DNA of 64,000 bases. Source: Streptomyces sp. NK15101. Its GTDB lineage: Bacteria > Actinomycetota > Actinomycetes > Streptomycetales > Streptomycetaceae. A program made the position numbers and the translations under genes. Shown here piece after piece: positions 26,419 through 37,820 of the stretch; within the stretch, counting starts at the first letter, position 1, and each line of letters begins with the position of its first letter. The notes below the pieces were generated by a model. It made no database searches. It had not been told where the DNA came from and saw only the letters and a program-made list of their open reading frames with translations. The stretch lies in contig NZ_JAINVG010000023.1 of assembly GCF_020400725.1 (NCBI RefSeq), positions 30,042 to 94,041 on the forward strand, read 5' to 3'.

Positions 26419-27003
26419 ATGTCCGAGGTCAAGCTCGCCGCTTCCGTCCGCACCGAGTTCGGCAAGGGCGCCGCCCGCGCGATCCGTCGTGACGCCAAGG
26501 TTCCCGCCGTCGTCTACGGTCACGGCTCGGACCCGATCCACGTCACCCTCCCGGCCCACGAGCTCGGCATGGCGCTCCGCACGCCGAACGTCCTGCTCGC
26601 CCTGGACATCGACGGCACCAACGAGCTGGCGATCCCGAAGGCCGTCCAGCGCGACGCCATCAAGGGCTTCCTGATCCACGTCGACCTGCTCCTCGTGAAG
26701 CGCGGCGAGAAGGTCACCGTCGAGATCCCGGTCCAGGCCGAGGGCGAGCTCGCCGCCGGCGGCAACCTGCTCGAGCACGTGCTCGGCACCCTGTCCGTCG
26801 AGGCCGAGGCCACCCACCTGCCCGAGGCCGTCACGGTCTCCGTGGAGGGCCTGGAGGCCGGTGCCTCCGTCCTCGCCAAGGACATCACCCTCCCGAAGGG
26901 CGCGACGCTGGTGACCGACCCCGACGCCGTCGTCATCCAGGTCCTGGCCGCGCAGGCCGAGGAGCCGGCCGCCGAGGCCGAGACCGAGGGCGCCGAGGCC
27001 TGA
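26419..27003 (+). CDS. rplY: 50S ribosomal protein L25, long (Ctc/TL5) form
   Basis: 194 residues. The N-terminal L25 domain binds 5S rRNA (LAASVRTEFGKGAARAIRR, PAVVYGHGSDP). The C-terminal Ctc-type beta domain runs from about residue 95 (LLLVKRGEKVTVEIPVQAEG) to an Ala/Glu-rich tail. ATG 26419 has GAGGAG 6-7 nt upstream; an upstream ATG at 26380 in the same frame has no support. It lies between prsA and pth, as in other actinomycetes. Confidence 0.97.
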   Translation: MSEVKLAASVRTEFGKGAARAIRRDAKVPAVVYGHGSDPIHVTLPAHELGMALRTPNVLLALDIDGTNELAIPKAVQRDAIKGFLIHVDLLLVKRGEKVTVEIPVQAEGELAAGGNLLEHVLGTLSVEAEATHLPEAVTVSVEGLEAGASVLAKDITLPKGATLVTDPDAVVIQVLAAQAEEPAAEAETEGAEA

Positions 27004-27025
27004 GCCGTAGGCTCTGTCTGACGTG

Positions 27026-27063
27026 ACGGGGTGACGGGCCGTACGGGCCCGTCACCCCGTTTC
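27026..27063 (+). terminator. Hairpin between rplY and pth
   Basis: ACGGGGTGACGGGCC pairs with GGGCCCGTCACCCCGT around a GTAC loop and is followed by TTCTCTT. pth must either be read through it or have a promoter within the next 30 nt. Confidence 0.85.
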
Positions 27064-27094
27064 TCTTGTACGGATACGAGGAGACCTGACGCAC

Positions 27095-27691
27095 ATGACG
27101 GACGACGCGAACGCCCCCTGGCTGATCGTCGGCCTCGGCAACCCGGGGCCCGAGTACGCGGCCAACCGCCACAACATCGGCTTCATGGTCGTGGACCTGC
27201 TCGCGGACCGGATCCGCGGCTCGTTCAAGCGGGCGCAGAAGGCCCAGGCGCAGGTCGTCGAGGGCCGGATGGGGCCGCCCGGTCCGGAGAACCGGCGGGT
27301 GATCCTCGCGAAGCCGATGTCGTACATGAACCTCTCGGGCGGTCCGGTGACGGCGCTGCGCGACTTCTACAAGGTGCCGACGGCGCACGTCGTGGCGGTC
27401 CACGACGAGCTGGACATCGACTACGGGACGCTGCGGCTGAAGCTGGGCGGCGGCGACAACGGGCACAACGGCCTGAAGTCGATGACGAAGGCGATGGGCG
27501 CGGACTACCACCGGGTGCGGTGCGGGATCGGACGTCCGCCGGGCCGGATGCAGGTCGCGGACTTCGTCCTGAAGGACTTCTCGTCGGCGGAGCGCAAGGA
27601 CCTGGACTGGTTCGTGGACCGGGCGGCGGACTCGGTGGAGTGCCTGGTGGCGGAGGGCCTGGAGCGGGCCCAGTCGGCGTACAACTCGTAG
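27095..27691 (+). CDS. pth: Peptidyl-tRNA hydrolase
   Basis: A 198-residue cytosolic enzyme that frees tRNA from prematurely released peptidyl-tRNA. It opens with [19 protein letters not shown], which holds the catalytic His and the Asn. [39 protein letters not shown] (given here by its core [10 protein letters not shown]) and [11 protein letters not shown] follow. ATG 27095 has GAGGAG upstream. It lies directly after the rplY terminator. Confidence 0.98.
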   Translation: MTDDANAPWLIVGLGNPGPEYAANRHNIGFMVVDLLADRIRGSFKRAQKAQAQVVEGRMGPPGPENRRVILAKPMSYMNLSGGPVTALRDFYKVPTAHVVAVHDELDIDYGTLRLKLGGGDNGHNGLKSMTKAMGADYHRVRCGIGRPPGRMQVADFVLKDFSSAERKDLDWFVDRAADSVECLVAEGLERAQSAYNS

Positions 27692-27731
27692 GACCTGGCG
27701 CCCGGAACGTACGACTGTACGATCGCGGGTC

Positions 27732-28175
27732 ATGACGCACGTCCGTACCGCAGCCATGGCCCTGGTCGCCCTGCTCCTCGTCGTCGCGGGTGCCTGGGCC
27801 TCGTGGAACTCCGCCCAGCACGTCCTGCTCGCCAAGGGGCGCGAGCACGGGACGTTGACGGTGACCGACTGCACGGACGAGACGTGCAGCGGCCGTTACG
27901 TGCCGGAGGATCCGTCGTCGACGCGCCGGACGCTGACGATCGCGCGTTCGGTCGCGGCGGAGAAGGGCGCGACGATCCCGGTGGTGGTGAAGCCGGGTAC
28001 GGACGAGGGCGTTCGGACGGGCTGGGGCGGGGGGCTGCACGCGTGGCTCCCGCTGGGCGGGGCGCTGCTGCTCGCGGCGCCGTTGGTGGGCGGCGGGATG
28101 CGACTGCCGCGCACGGCTTGGTCGTTGGCGGGAGCCGGCGGGGCGGTGTTGGTGGCGGCGTTCTTCGCACTCTGA
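27732..28175 (+). CDS. Membrane protein, three predicted TM segments
   Basis: 147 residues. An N-terminal TM (AMALVALLLVVAGAWASW) leads into an extracytoplasmic part of about 60 residues with two Cys close together (DCTDETCSGRY), which could form a disulfide. Two C-terminal TM segments follow (LPLGGALLLAAPLVGGGM and WSLAGAGGAVLVAAFFAL). TACGAT at about 27717-27722 lies 10 nt before ATG 27732, so a very short leader is likely. I do not recognise a family. Confidence 0.7.
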   Translation: MTHVRTAAMALVALLLVVAGAWASWNSAQHVLLAKGREHGTLTVTDCTDETCSGRYVPEDPSSTRRTLTIARSVAAEKGATIPVVVKPGTDEGVRTGWGGGLHAWLPLGGALLLAAPLVGGGMRLPRTAWSLAGAGGAVLVAAFFAL

Positions 28176-28300
28176 CCCGTTTGGGCCTGATTCCTGGGCC
28201 AATCGTTATGGACCGCTGGCTTAAGGACGACTTGAGGCGACGGATAGGCTGCCCCAGCCACCTCCCACGGCATCCTCATCCCACAGATGGACGACTGCAC

Positions 28301-29131
28301 ATGCGACGCTCCTTCATCCCCGCAGCCGCTCTTGTCGCGGCCATGGCGGGCTCTCTGACTCTCGCCCCCGCCGCCTTCGCGTCGGACGGCTCCCACACCT
28401 ACCCGCTGCACCAGCCGACTCCGATCGTCGCGTCGGACGCGCCGCACGACGGCGACTGCCCGACGATCCCGGCCGACAAGGACGGCTGGCACTTCGTCAT
28501 CCCCACGAACGACGTCAACTTCGTCAAGCTGACGGTGACGTTCGAGCCGGGCGGCGAGCAGGTCATCACGACCTTCGGTCCGCCGTCCGACAAGCACGCG
28601 TACGTGGCCTCCGCTCCGGGCGCGAAGCTGGTCTCGGCCGAGGCCGAGGTCGACGGCGTGATCAAGCAGGGCTGGTTCAACCTGTCCCACACCTGCGTGG
28701 CCGAGTCCGGCACCACCACCGGCGGGACCACCACGGGCGAGACCACCACGGGCGAGACGACGACCGGTGAGACCACCACGGGTGAGACCACCACCGGTGA
28801 GACGACGACCGGTGAGACCACCACGGGCGAGACCACCACCGGCGAGACCACCGCGACCGGCGGTTCCACCACGGGCGAGACCTCCACCACCGGCGAGACC
28901 TCCGCGACCGGCGGTTCCGCCACGGGTGAGACCTCCGCGACCGGCGGCTCCGCCACCGGCGAGCAGGCCAACGGTGGTTCCACCACCGGTGGCGAGGTCA
29001 AGGACGAGAGCGGCAACCTGGCCGAGACGGGCTCCAGCGCCCCGGTCGGCATCCTCGCCGCCGCCGCCCTGGCCCTCGCGGCCGCCGGCGCGGTCCTGGT
29101 GACCCGCCGTCGCAAGGCCCAGCAGAACTGA
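28301..29131 (+). CDS. Sortase-anchored (LAETG) Thr/Gly-repeat surface protein
   Basis: 276 residues. A Sec signal peptide (MRRSFIPAAALVAAMAGSLT ending APAAFA) precedes a globular domain of about 110 residues with two Cys (DGDCPTIP and SHTCVAES). A Thr/Gly/Glu-rich stalk of TTTGE repeats follows, then LAETG, a hydrophobic helix and a RRRKAQQN tail. LAxTG is the signal used by class E sortases in Streptomyces, as in long chaplins. The globular domain DGWHFVIPTNDVNFVKLTVTF is seen in other actinomycete wall proteins. No sortase gene is adjacent. The ATG is followed directly by the Arg-rich signal start. Confidence 0.9.
   Translation: MRRSFIPAAALVAAMAGSLTLAPAAFASDGSHTYPLHQPTPIVASDAPHDGDCPTIPADKDGWHFVIPTNDVNFVKLTVTFEPGGEQVITTFGPPSDKHAYVASAPGAKLVSAEAEVDGVIKQGWFNLSHTCVAESGTTTGGTTTGETTTGETTTGETTTGETTTGETTTGETTTGETTTGETTATGGSTTGETSTTGETSATGGSATGETSATGGSATGEQANGGSTTGGEVKDESGNLAETGSSAPVGILAAAALALAAAGAVLVTRRRKAQQN
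28711..28860 (+). repeat. 15-bp codon-aligned tandem repeat
   Basis: About eight units of 15 bp (ACCACCACGGGCGAG and variants) encode TTTGE in the stalk of the surface protein. Decayed units (ATGGS, TTGET) continue to about 28980. Unit number is expected to vary between strains by slippage without breaking the frame. Confidence 0.9.
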
Positions 29132-29141
29132 CGTACTCCGT

Positions 29142-29185
29142 CGTGACGATGCCCCCGTGGAGGATTCCACGGGGGCATCGTCACG
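29142..29185. terminator. Bidirectional terminator with perfect 20-bp stem
   Basis: Arms at 29142-29161 and 29166-29185 are exact reverse complements (CGTGACGATGCCCCCGTGGA on the left) around a GGAT loop. It serves both the surface protein and the convergent ppc gene. Confidence 0.95.
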
Positions 29186-29200
29186 GGTGCGGGAGGACCG

Positions 29201-31930
<2,730 letters not shown>

Positions 31931-32058
31931 AGGTGCGGCTCCTTGCAGTGTTTGAGCACGTCTGGAGGGGTTTCCGGAGGCTTGCGGACCGCGCTGTCCG
32001 ACGTCCCCAGGATAGGTGTCCACATGGTGGGCGGCGGGCAGGGGCCTGTTGTGCCCTC

Positions 32059-32113
32059 TTGCCGCGCGCCACGGCGCTGCCATACTTACGACGCCGTAGG
32101 TTACGGAGGCGTA
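32059..32113 (+). promoter_or_regulatory. Desaturase promoter with two tandem TACG-N4-CGTA palindromes
   Basis: TTGCCG (32059-32064) and CATACT (32081-32086), 16 nt apart, form a candidate promoter. Directly after the -10 come two palindromes of identical form, TACGACGCCGTA (32087-32098) and TACGGAGGCGTA (32102-32113), centred 15 bp apart. They cover the likely transcription start, a repressor position. The TetR protein encoded by the second gene of the operon is the obvious candidate. Confidence 0.6.
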
Positions 32114-32169
32114 GCCACGGATCCGTCCTTCGACGCGTTTCCCCTTCCCCTCACCCCCCAGGGACATCC

Positions 32170-33150
32170 ATGACCATGAGCCCCGAGATGACGTCGGCGT
32201 CCGAGGCGCCGGACGCCGAGGCGCTGCCTTCCGCCACGCTGGGCGGGGACAGCAAGCGTTCGATCGAGCAGATCACCCTGCTGCTGTTCATCACGGTGCC
32301 GTTCCTGGCACTGCTCGCCGCGGTACCGCTGGCGTGGGGCTGGGGGGTGAGCTGGCTGGATCTGGGGCTGATGGTGGCGATGTACTACATCGGCTGCCAC
32401 GGGATCACGATCGGTTTCCACCGGTACTTCACGCACGGTTCCTTCAAGGCGAAGCGGCCGCTGCGGATCGCCCTCGCGGTCATGGGTTCGCTGGCCGTGG
32501 AGGGTCCGCTGGTGCGCTGGGTGGCGGACCACCGCAAGCACCACAAGTTCTCGGACGCGGAGGGCGACCCGCACTCGCCGTGGCGGTTCGGCGAGACGGT
32601 TCCGGCGCTGATGAAGGGCCTGTGGTGGGCGCACATCGGCTGGATGTTCGACGAGGAGCAGACGCCGCAGCACAAGTACGCCCCCGATCTGATCAAGGAT
32701 CCGGCGATCCGGGCGATCTCGCGCCAGTTCGTGCTGTGGACGGTCGTGTCGCTGGCGATCCCGCCGCTGGTGGGCGGTCTGGTGACGATGTCGTGGTGGG
32801 GCGCGTTCACGGCGTTCTTCTGGGGCTCGCTGGTGCGGGTGGCGCTGCTGCACCACGTGACGTGGTCGATCAACTCGATCTGTCACGCGGTGGGCAAGCG
32901 GCCGTTCAAGTCGCGTGACCGCTCGGGCAACGTGTGGTGGCTGGCGGTGCTGTCCTGCGGCGAGTCCTGGCACAACCTGCACCACGCGGACCCGACGTCG
33001 GCCCGGCACGGGGTGCTGCGCGGGCAGCTGGACTCCAGCGCGCGGCTCATCCGCTGGTTCGAGCAGCTGGGCTGGGCGACCGATGTGCGCTGGCCGGCGA
33101 AGTCCCGCATCGAAGCCCGCCGCCAGAGCGCGTCCTCGAACGCGGCATGA
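32170..33150 (+). CDS. Acyl-CoA (delta-9 type) fatty-acid desaturase
   Basis: A 326-residue membrane di-iron enzyme that introduces a cis double bond into acyl chains. The three His boxes are present: HRYFTH (about residue 85), HRKHH (about 122) and HNLHH (about 275). Four to five hydrophobic segments alternate with them. ATG 32170 is chosen. The ATGA overlap with the following TetR gene couples the two. It probably adjusts membrane fluidity, with the TetR protein as a local sensor. Confidence 0.95.
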   Translation: MTMSPEMTSASEAPDAEALPSATLGGDSKRSIEQITLLLFITVPFLALLAAVPLAWGWGVSWLDLGLMVAMYYIGCHGITIGFHRYFTHGSFKAKRPLRIALAVMGSLAVEGPLVRWVADHRKHHKFSDAEGDPHSPWRFGETVPALMKGLWWAHIGWMFDEEQTPQHKYAPDLIKDPAIRAISRQFVLWTVVSLAIPPLVGGLVTMSWWGAFTAFFWGSLVRVALLHHVTWSINSICHAVGKRPFKSRDRSGNVWWLAVLSCGESWHNLHHADPTSARHGVLRGQLDSSARLIRWFEQLGWATDVRWPAKSRIEARRQSASSNAA

Positions 33151-33839
33151 TGGAAGACGTGGCGATCGAGGGCAGGACCGGCGGTACGGGCGGCAGCGGC
33201 GGAGAGCAGAAGCCCCGGCGTGGCCGCCGGGTGCGGATGACGGGCGCGGAGCGCCGGGAGCAGTTGCTCGACATCGGTCGCACGCTCTTCGCGGAGAAGG
33301 GCTTCGAGGGCACGTCGGTGGAGGAGATCGCGGCGAAGGCCGGGGTGTCCAAGCCGGTGGTGTACGAACACTTCGGGGGGAAGGAGGGGCTGTACGCGGT
33401 CGTGGTCGACCGGGAGATGCGGCAGCTCCTGGACGGGGTGACGGGGGCGCTGACGGCGGGGCATCCGCGGGAGCTCCTGGAGCAGGCGGCGTTCGCGCTG
33501 CTCGACTACATCGAGAACTACACGGACGGTTTCCGGATCCTCGTACGGGACTCGCCGGTGGCGCAGTCGACGGGCACGTTCGCGTCGCTGATCAGCGACA
33601 TCGCCACGCAGGTGGAGGACATCCTGGGCCTGGAGTTCAAGGCGCGCGGTTTCGACCCGAAGCTGGCGCCGCTGTACGCGCAGGCGCTGGTGGGCAGCGT
33701 GGCGCTGACGGGCCAGTGGTGGCTGGACGTCCGCAAGCCGAAGAAGGCGGAGGTCGCGGCGCACCTGGTGAACCTGGCGTGGCACGGGCTGGACGGTCTG
33801 GAGCAGAAGCCGCGGTTGATAGGGCACCGGAAGAGCTGA
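33147..33839 (+). CDS. TetR-family regulator, desaturase-linked
   Basis: 230 residues. A Gly/Arg-rich N-terminus of about 30 residues precedes the TetR HTH: RREQLLDIGRTLFAEKGFEG, VEEIAAKAGVSKPVVYEHFG and KEGLYAVVVDREM. The ligand domain includes LLDYIENYTDGFRIL and a TGQWWLDVRKPKK stretch. It overlaps the desaturase stop (start at 33147 or 33150), so it is made in step with the enzyme. Acyl-CoA sensing and binding to the twin palindromes upstream of the operon are inferred from this layout. Confidence 0.93.
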   Translation: MMEDVAIEGRTGGTGGSGGEQKPRRGRRVRMTGAERREQLLDIGRTLFAEKGFEGTSVEEIAAKAGVSKPVVYEHFGGKEGLYAVVVDREMRQLLDGVTGALTAGHPRELLEQAAFALLDYIENYTDGFRILVRDSPVAQSTGTFASLISDIATQVEDILGLEFKARGFDPKLAPLYAQALVGSVALTGQWWLDVRKPKKAEVAAHLVNLAWHGLDGLEQKPRLIGHRKS

Positions 33840-33945
33840 GCGGCCGACGGGCCGGGCGGGGGGCCGGCACGGGCGCCCGGAGCGAGAAACGACCGTACGG
33901 TCGGCTTCGGTGAGGTAAACGTCTGGTAATCGGCCGCGCCGTGAG

Positions 33946-34094
33946 TAGACTCGTGTTCAACATCCGGGGGGGTGTCCCGACCGTCCTACGAGGTCGTCTC
34001 CGCGTTCCTACCATCGCGCGCTGACGCCGTTCGACGTTGTTCGAACCCCCCTGTTTGGTTCCAGTCGAACCTCTGATCCCTGGGGGGGATCTTT
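33946..34094 (+). promoter_or_regulatory. Promoter and structured leader of VCBS gene 1
   Basis: The -10 is TAGACT at 33946-33951. The leader that follows holds a G7 tract (33966-33972), a C6 tract (34046-34051) and a G7 ribosome site (34082-34088). The C6 lies in the loop of a GTTCGA/TCGAAC stem (34039-34044 with 34065-34070). The ribosome site itself can fold as GATCCC/GGGATC. The C6 tract could pair with either G7 tract, which would give alternative structures. The leader of gene 3 keeps the same elements and spacing. Confidence 0.6.
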
Positions 34095-35813
34095 TTGTTC
34101 TTCATGCGTTCCAAGCGTGCTCGCCGTCTCGCCGGCTGCACCGCTCTCGCCGTCTCCGCGGGCATGCTCCTCGCGAGCCCCGCGTCGGCCGACTCCCCGG
34201 CGCCGCACGCGGTCGCCGAGAAGCCCGCGCAGGCTCCCACCGCGCCGTCGCTGCGGGCCGTCCCGCAGACCGACGGTGCCCGCGCCGGGGCCGCCGGCGT
34301 CACGGCGGAGCGTCCGCCGTCGCGCTCGGACCTCGACGGCGACGGCCAGAGCGACCTCATCATCCGCCTCGGCGGCCAGCTGCGCACGGCTACGACGAAC
34401 TCCGAGGGCGCCGAGTTCTACCGCAACGACGGTGACACCTCCTTCATCAAGGACGTCATCCCGCTCGGCGACCAGGACCTGAACGGCAGCGGTCCCGAGA
34501 TCCTGACGATCTCGAAGTTCGGCTGGCTGAGCCTGTACGGCGACTCCACCCCGTCCTACGGGAACTACCGCTGGTCCGGTCCGGGCTGGCAGATCTACAA
34601 CAAGGTCTTCTCGCCGGGCGACATCAGCGGGGACGGCCGCGCCGACGTGCTGGCCCGCACGCCCTCGGGCGAGCTGTGGGTCTACGTCTCGACCGGCACC
34701 TGGAACGCCCCGTTCCACGCGCGCAAGCTGGTCGGCAAGGGCTGGCAGTACTACGACCAGCTGATCGGCCTCGGAGACAGCGACGGCGACGGCAACGGCG
34801 ACTTCCTCGCCCGTACGCCCTCCGGCGTGCTCTTCTACTACGGGAGCACCGGCAGCCCGTACACGGTGAAGGCCCGCAAGGAGGTCGGCCGGGGCTGGCA
34901 GCAGTACAACCAGATCATCGGCATCGACGACGACAACGCCAACGGGGTCCCCGACGTCCTCGCGCGCGGCGTCGACGGCACGCTGTACGAGTATTTCGGC
35001 ACCGGCAGCGGCTACTACACCTCCCGCAAGCAGGTCGGCTCCACAGGCGTCTGGGCCGGGGTGGACCAGTTCTCCGGCGCGGGCAACGTCCCGGCGCACG
35101 GCAAGGAGGGCATGGTCGCCCGCACCAAGGGCGGCACGCTCTTCTGGTACAACTCGCTGAACAACGGCCGGCTCGCGGCCCGCGACCAGATCAGCGACGA
35201 CAACGGCTGGTACGGCGCGACGCTCTTCGAGGTCAACTCGCTCGGCCGGGACGGGGTCTCCGACACGCTGGAGATCTTCGACGGCCGCCTCTACGGCAAC
35301 GGCGTCGACTTCGGCGGCGGCTGGGGCGCGATCAACCAGATCGCCGGCCCGGGCGACCTGAACGGCGACGGCACCGGCGACTTCGTGGCCCGTGACCGCG
35401 ACGGCGTCCTGTGGCTGTACCGGAGCAACTACGACGGCACCGCCCTGCACGCCCGCGTCAAGATCGGCAGCGGCTGGAACGCGTACGACCGGATCGTCGG
35501 TTCGGGCGACTACAGCGGCGACGGCCGGGGCGACCTGATCGCCCGCGCCAAGGACGGCACCCTGTACCTGTACCAGGGCACCGGTCAGGCCAGTTACGCG
35601 TTCAAGTCCCGCGTGAAGATCGGCGGCGGCTGGAACGCGTACGCGAAGATCGTGGCGCCCGGTGACGTCACCGGCGACGGCAAGGCCGACCTCCTGGCGG
35701 TGAACTCGGGCGGCGAGCTGTTCCGCTATTCCGGCACCGGCGACACCGGCTACGTCTTCAAGCCGCGCGCCTCGATCGGCACCGGCTACCAGATCTACAA
35801 CGGCCTGTACTAG
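34095..35813 (+). CDS. Secreted FG-GAP/VCBS beta-propeller protein, copy 1
   Basis: 572 residues from TTG 34095, which lies 6 nt after a G7 ribosome site; ATG 34104 is too far from it. A Sec signal peptide (RSKRARRLAGCTALAVSAGM ... PASA) is followed by a Pro/Ala stretch and about seven FG-GAP-like blades. Calcium-loop motifs include DLDGDGQSDLI, DISGDGRADVL, DSDGDGNGDFL, DLNGDGTGDFV, DYSGDGRGDLI and DVTGDGKADLL, often with GWxxYxxI between blades. The architecture is an integrin-alpha-like propeller; Streptomyces has many such proteins with unknown ligands. First of three tandem paralogues. Confidence 0.92.
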   Translation: MFFMRSKRARRLAGCTALAVSAGMLLASPASADSPAPHAVAEKPAQAPTAPSLRAVPQTDGARAGAAGVTAERPPSRSDLDGDGQSDLIIRLGGQLRTATTNSEGAEFYRNDGDTSFIKDVIPLGDQDLNGSGPEILTISKFGWLSLYGDSTPSYGNYRWSGPGWQIYNKVFSPGDISGDGRADVLARTPSGELWVYVSTGTWNAPFHARKLVGKGWQYYDQLIGLGDSDGDGNGDFLARTPSGVLFYYGSTGSPYTVKARKEVGRGWQQYNQIIGIDDDNANGVPDVLARGVDGTLYEYFGTGSGYYTSRKQVGSTGVWAGVDQFSGAGNVPAHGKEGMVARTKGGTLFWYNSLNNGRLAARDQISDDNGWYGATLFEVNSLGRDGVSDTLEIFDGRLYGNGVDFGGGWGAINQIAGPGDLNGDGTGDFVARDRDGVLWLYRSNYDGTALHARVKIGSGWNAYDRIVGSGDYSGDGRGDLIARAKDGTLYLYQGTGQASYAFKSRVKIGGGWNAYAKIVAPGDVTGDGKADLLAVNSGGELFRYSGTGDTGYVFKPRASIGTGYQIYNGLY

Positions 35814-35833
35814 TCGTCGCGCGCACCCCGACA

Positions 35834-35869
35834 GGACGCCCCGCACCGGTCCGCCGGTGCGGGGCGTCC
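35834..35869 (+). terminator. Terminator of VCBS gene 1
   Basis: A perfect 16-bp stem, GGACGCCCCGCACCGG with its complement, encloses a TCCG loop. The same GCGCCCCGCACCGG-type core recurs after genes 2 and 3. Confidence 0.92.
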
Positions 35870-35902
35870 CGCGTGCGTCGGGAGGCTGTCATGTCCGGGA
35901 GG

Positions 35903-36015
35903 TATGCTCCCCAGACACCCGGGGGGTTCGCCCTTCGTACGCGTTCTCCTCCGTAGCGAGGCGCCGCGGACCCGTACCCGGCCCGAAGACATTTCTGATC
36001 CCTGGGGGGGATCTC
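35903..36015 (+). promoter_or_regulatory. Promoter and leader of VCBS gene 2
   Basis: TATGCT at 35903-35908 is the probable -10. The leader keeps a G6 tract near its 5' end (about 35921-35926) and the same GATCCCT-G7-ATCTC ribosome hairpin (G7 at 36004-36010). It lacks the C6 tract and the TTCGA stem seen in copies 1 and 3, so only the last module is shared by all three. Confidence 0.5.
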
Positions 36016-37725
36016 TTGCGTTCTGTGCACTTCACGCGCACGCGCCTCGGCGCGTGCACCGCGCTCGCCCTCTCCGCCGGCATGCTCCTCGCGAGCCCGG
36101 CGTCCGCCGAGACGCCGTCGCCGCGTCCGGCCGTCGAGAAGCCGGCCGCGGACTTCACCCCGCCGTCGCCGACGCGCCCGGGGGCCGGGCCGGCTCGCGC
36201 CGGCGCCACGGCCGCCGGGGTCGGCGCCTCTCCGCAGCTGTCGGACTTCGACGGCGACGGCGGCGGCGACCTGATCTACCGCTCCTGGGACGGCAACCTC
36301 TACACGGCCACCACGTCCGGCGAGGGCGGCCAGTTCGGGTCGTTCTCGGCGCAGCCGCCGAAGGACGTCATCCCGATCGGCAACCAGGACGCGGAGCCCG
36401 GCGGCCCCGAGGTCCTGACGCTGTCCCAGACGGGCACGCTCCACCTGTACACGGACGCCACGCCCTACTCGGCGAGCCACGCGTGGAGCGGCAACGGCTG
36501 GGGCGTCTACAACAAGGTCGTCGCGCCCGGCGACGTGAACGACGACGGCCGCGCGGACCTGGTCGCCCGCGACCACGACGGCAACCTGTACCTGTACTAC
36601 GCCACCGGCAACCGCACCGCGCCGTTCGCGTCGCGCGTGAAGATCGGCACCGGCTACAACGTCTACGACCAGCTCTTCGGCATCGGCGACAACAACGCCG
36701 ACGGCTGGGCGGACCTGATCGGCCGCGACACCGCCGGCACCCTGTGGTTCTACGCCGGTACGGGCGACAAGGCCAAGCCGTTCGCCGCCCGCAGGGCCGT
36801 CGGCAGCGGCTGGGGAATCTACAACCAGATCATGCCCGTCGGCGACGACAACGGCGACGGCAACGGCGAGCTGATCGCCCGCGACATCAAGGGCACGTTC
36901 TGGTACTACGTCGGCAGGGGCGACGGCACCCTCGCGGCCCGTCAGCAGGTCAGCGACACGGGCGGCTGGGCCGGCGTCCCGCAGTTCGGCGGGGCGGGCA
37001 ACAACCCCGTCACGGGCAACAAGGAAGGCGCACTGGCGCGGGACAAGGCCGGGACGATGTTCTGGTACGGCGCCACGACCACGGGCGCGCTCGGCAGCCG
37101 CAGCCAGGTCGGCGACACGGGCGGCTGGGCGGGGGCGAACTTCACGCACGTGTCCTCGATGGACCTGGACGGCTCGTCCGACGTGTCGGAGGTCTGGCAG
37201 GGCACCCTCTACATCGCGGGCAACCGCATCGGCGGCGGCTGGGACATCTACAACGCGATCGTCGGCCCCGGTGACCTGTCCGGCGACGGCAAGGGCGACC
37301 TGCTCGCCCGCGACCGCTCCGGCGTGCTCTACCTGTACAAGGGCAACGGTGCCGGCACCGCCGTCTCCGCCCGTGTGAAGGTCGGCAGCGGCTGGGGCGC
37401 GTACGACCGCCTCGTCGGCGCCGGCGACCACACCGGCGACGGCCGCACCGACCTCGTGGCCCGCACCCCCGGCGGCGACCTGTACCTCTACGCCGGCACC
37501 GGCGTCGCCACCACGCCGTTCAAGGCGCGCCTGAAGATCGGCACCGGCTGGAACACGTACTCCAAGCTGGTCGCCCCCGGTGACCTCGACGCGGACGGCA
37601 AGGCCGACCTGCTCGGCGTCACCTCCGGTGGTGACGTCTACCGCTACCTGAACACCGCCCCGGGCAAGTTCACCCCCCGCGCCAAGATCGGCTACGGCTG
37701 GGGCATCTACAACGCCGCGTCCTGA
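36016..37725 (+). CDS. Secreted FG-GAP/VCBS beta-propeller protein, copy 2
   Basis: 569 residues from TTG 36016 (MRSVHFTRTRLGACTALALS), with a signal peptide ending near SPASA. About seven blades follow, with loops DFDGDGGGDLI, DVNDDGRADLV, DNNADGWADLI, DDNGDGNGELI, DLSGDGKGDLL, DHTGDGRTDLV and DLDADGKADLL. Blade-linking GWGxYNK/GWGIYNQ motifs repeat. The first and last thirds are very similar to copy 3. The spacing to copy 1 (202 nt) and its own terminator indicate that each copy is a separate transcript. Confidence 0.92.
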   Translation: MRSVHFTRTRLGACTALALSAGMLLASPASAETPSPRPAVEKPAADFTPPSPTRPGAGPARAGATAAGVGASPQLSDFDGDGGGDLIYRSWDGNLYTATTSGEGGQFGSFSAQPPKDVIPIGNQDAEPGGPEVLTLSQTGTLHLYTDATPYSASHAWSGNGWGVYNKVVAPGDVNDDGRADLVARDHDGNLYLYYATGNRTAPFASRVKIGTGYNVYDQLFGIGDNNADGWADLIGRDTAGTLWFYAGTGDKAKPFAARRAVGSGWGIYNQIMPVGDDNGDGNGELIARDIKGTFWYYVGRGDGTLAARQQVSDTGGWAGVPQFGGAGNNPVTGNKEGALARDKAGTMFWYGATTTGALGSRSQVGDTGGWAGANFTHVSSMDLDGSSDVSEVWQGTLYIAGNRIGGGWDIYNAIVGPGDLSGDGKGDLLARDRSGVLYLYKGNGAGTAVSARVKVGSGWGAYDRLVGAGDHTGDGRTDLVARTPGGDLYLYAGTGVATTPFKARLKIGTGWNTYSKLVAPGDLDADGKADLLGVTSGGDVYRYLNTAPGKFTPRAKIGYGWGIYNAAS

Positions 37726-37741
37726 CGACCGGGACCCGACA

Positions 37742-37778
37742 GGGCGCCCCGCACCGGAGGTTCCGGTGCGGGGCGTCT
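37742..37778 (+). terminator. Terminator of VCBS gene 2
   Basis: GGGCGCCCCGCACCGGA pairs with TCCGGTGCGGGGCGTCT, with two G-T wobbles at the base. Confidence 0.9.
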
Positions 37779-37820
37779 CGCGTTCACGAAAAGATCGCTG
37801 GCGTAAGGAGTGGGGATGAG

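Noticed and set aside
28711..28980. Regularly spaced repeats resembling a CRISPR array
   Set aside because: Units are 15 bp without spacers and are codon-aligned within a surface protein.
31931..32167. Longer ppc reading frame starting at 32167
   Set aside because: It would swallow the desaturase promoter and has no ribosome site; GTG 31930 has AAGGAG.
33946..34094. c-di-AMP (ydaO) riboswitch upstream of a secreted protein gene
   Set aside because: Such leaders precede cell-wall enzymes in Streptomyces, but I could not find the ydaO consensus; the layout here is different.
34008..37431. Long minus-strand frames opposite the VCBS genes rich in Val/Asp/Ala
   Set aside because: They mirror the DxDxDG codons of the propeller genes; no starts or domains support them.
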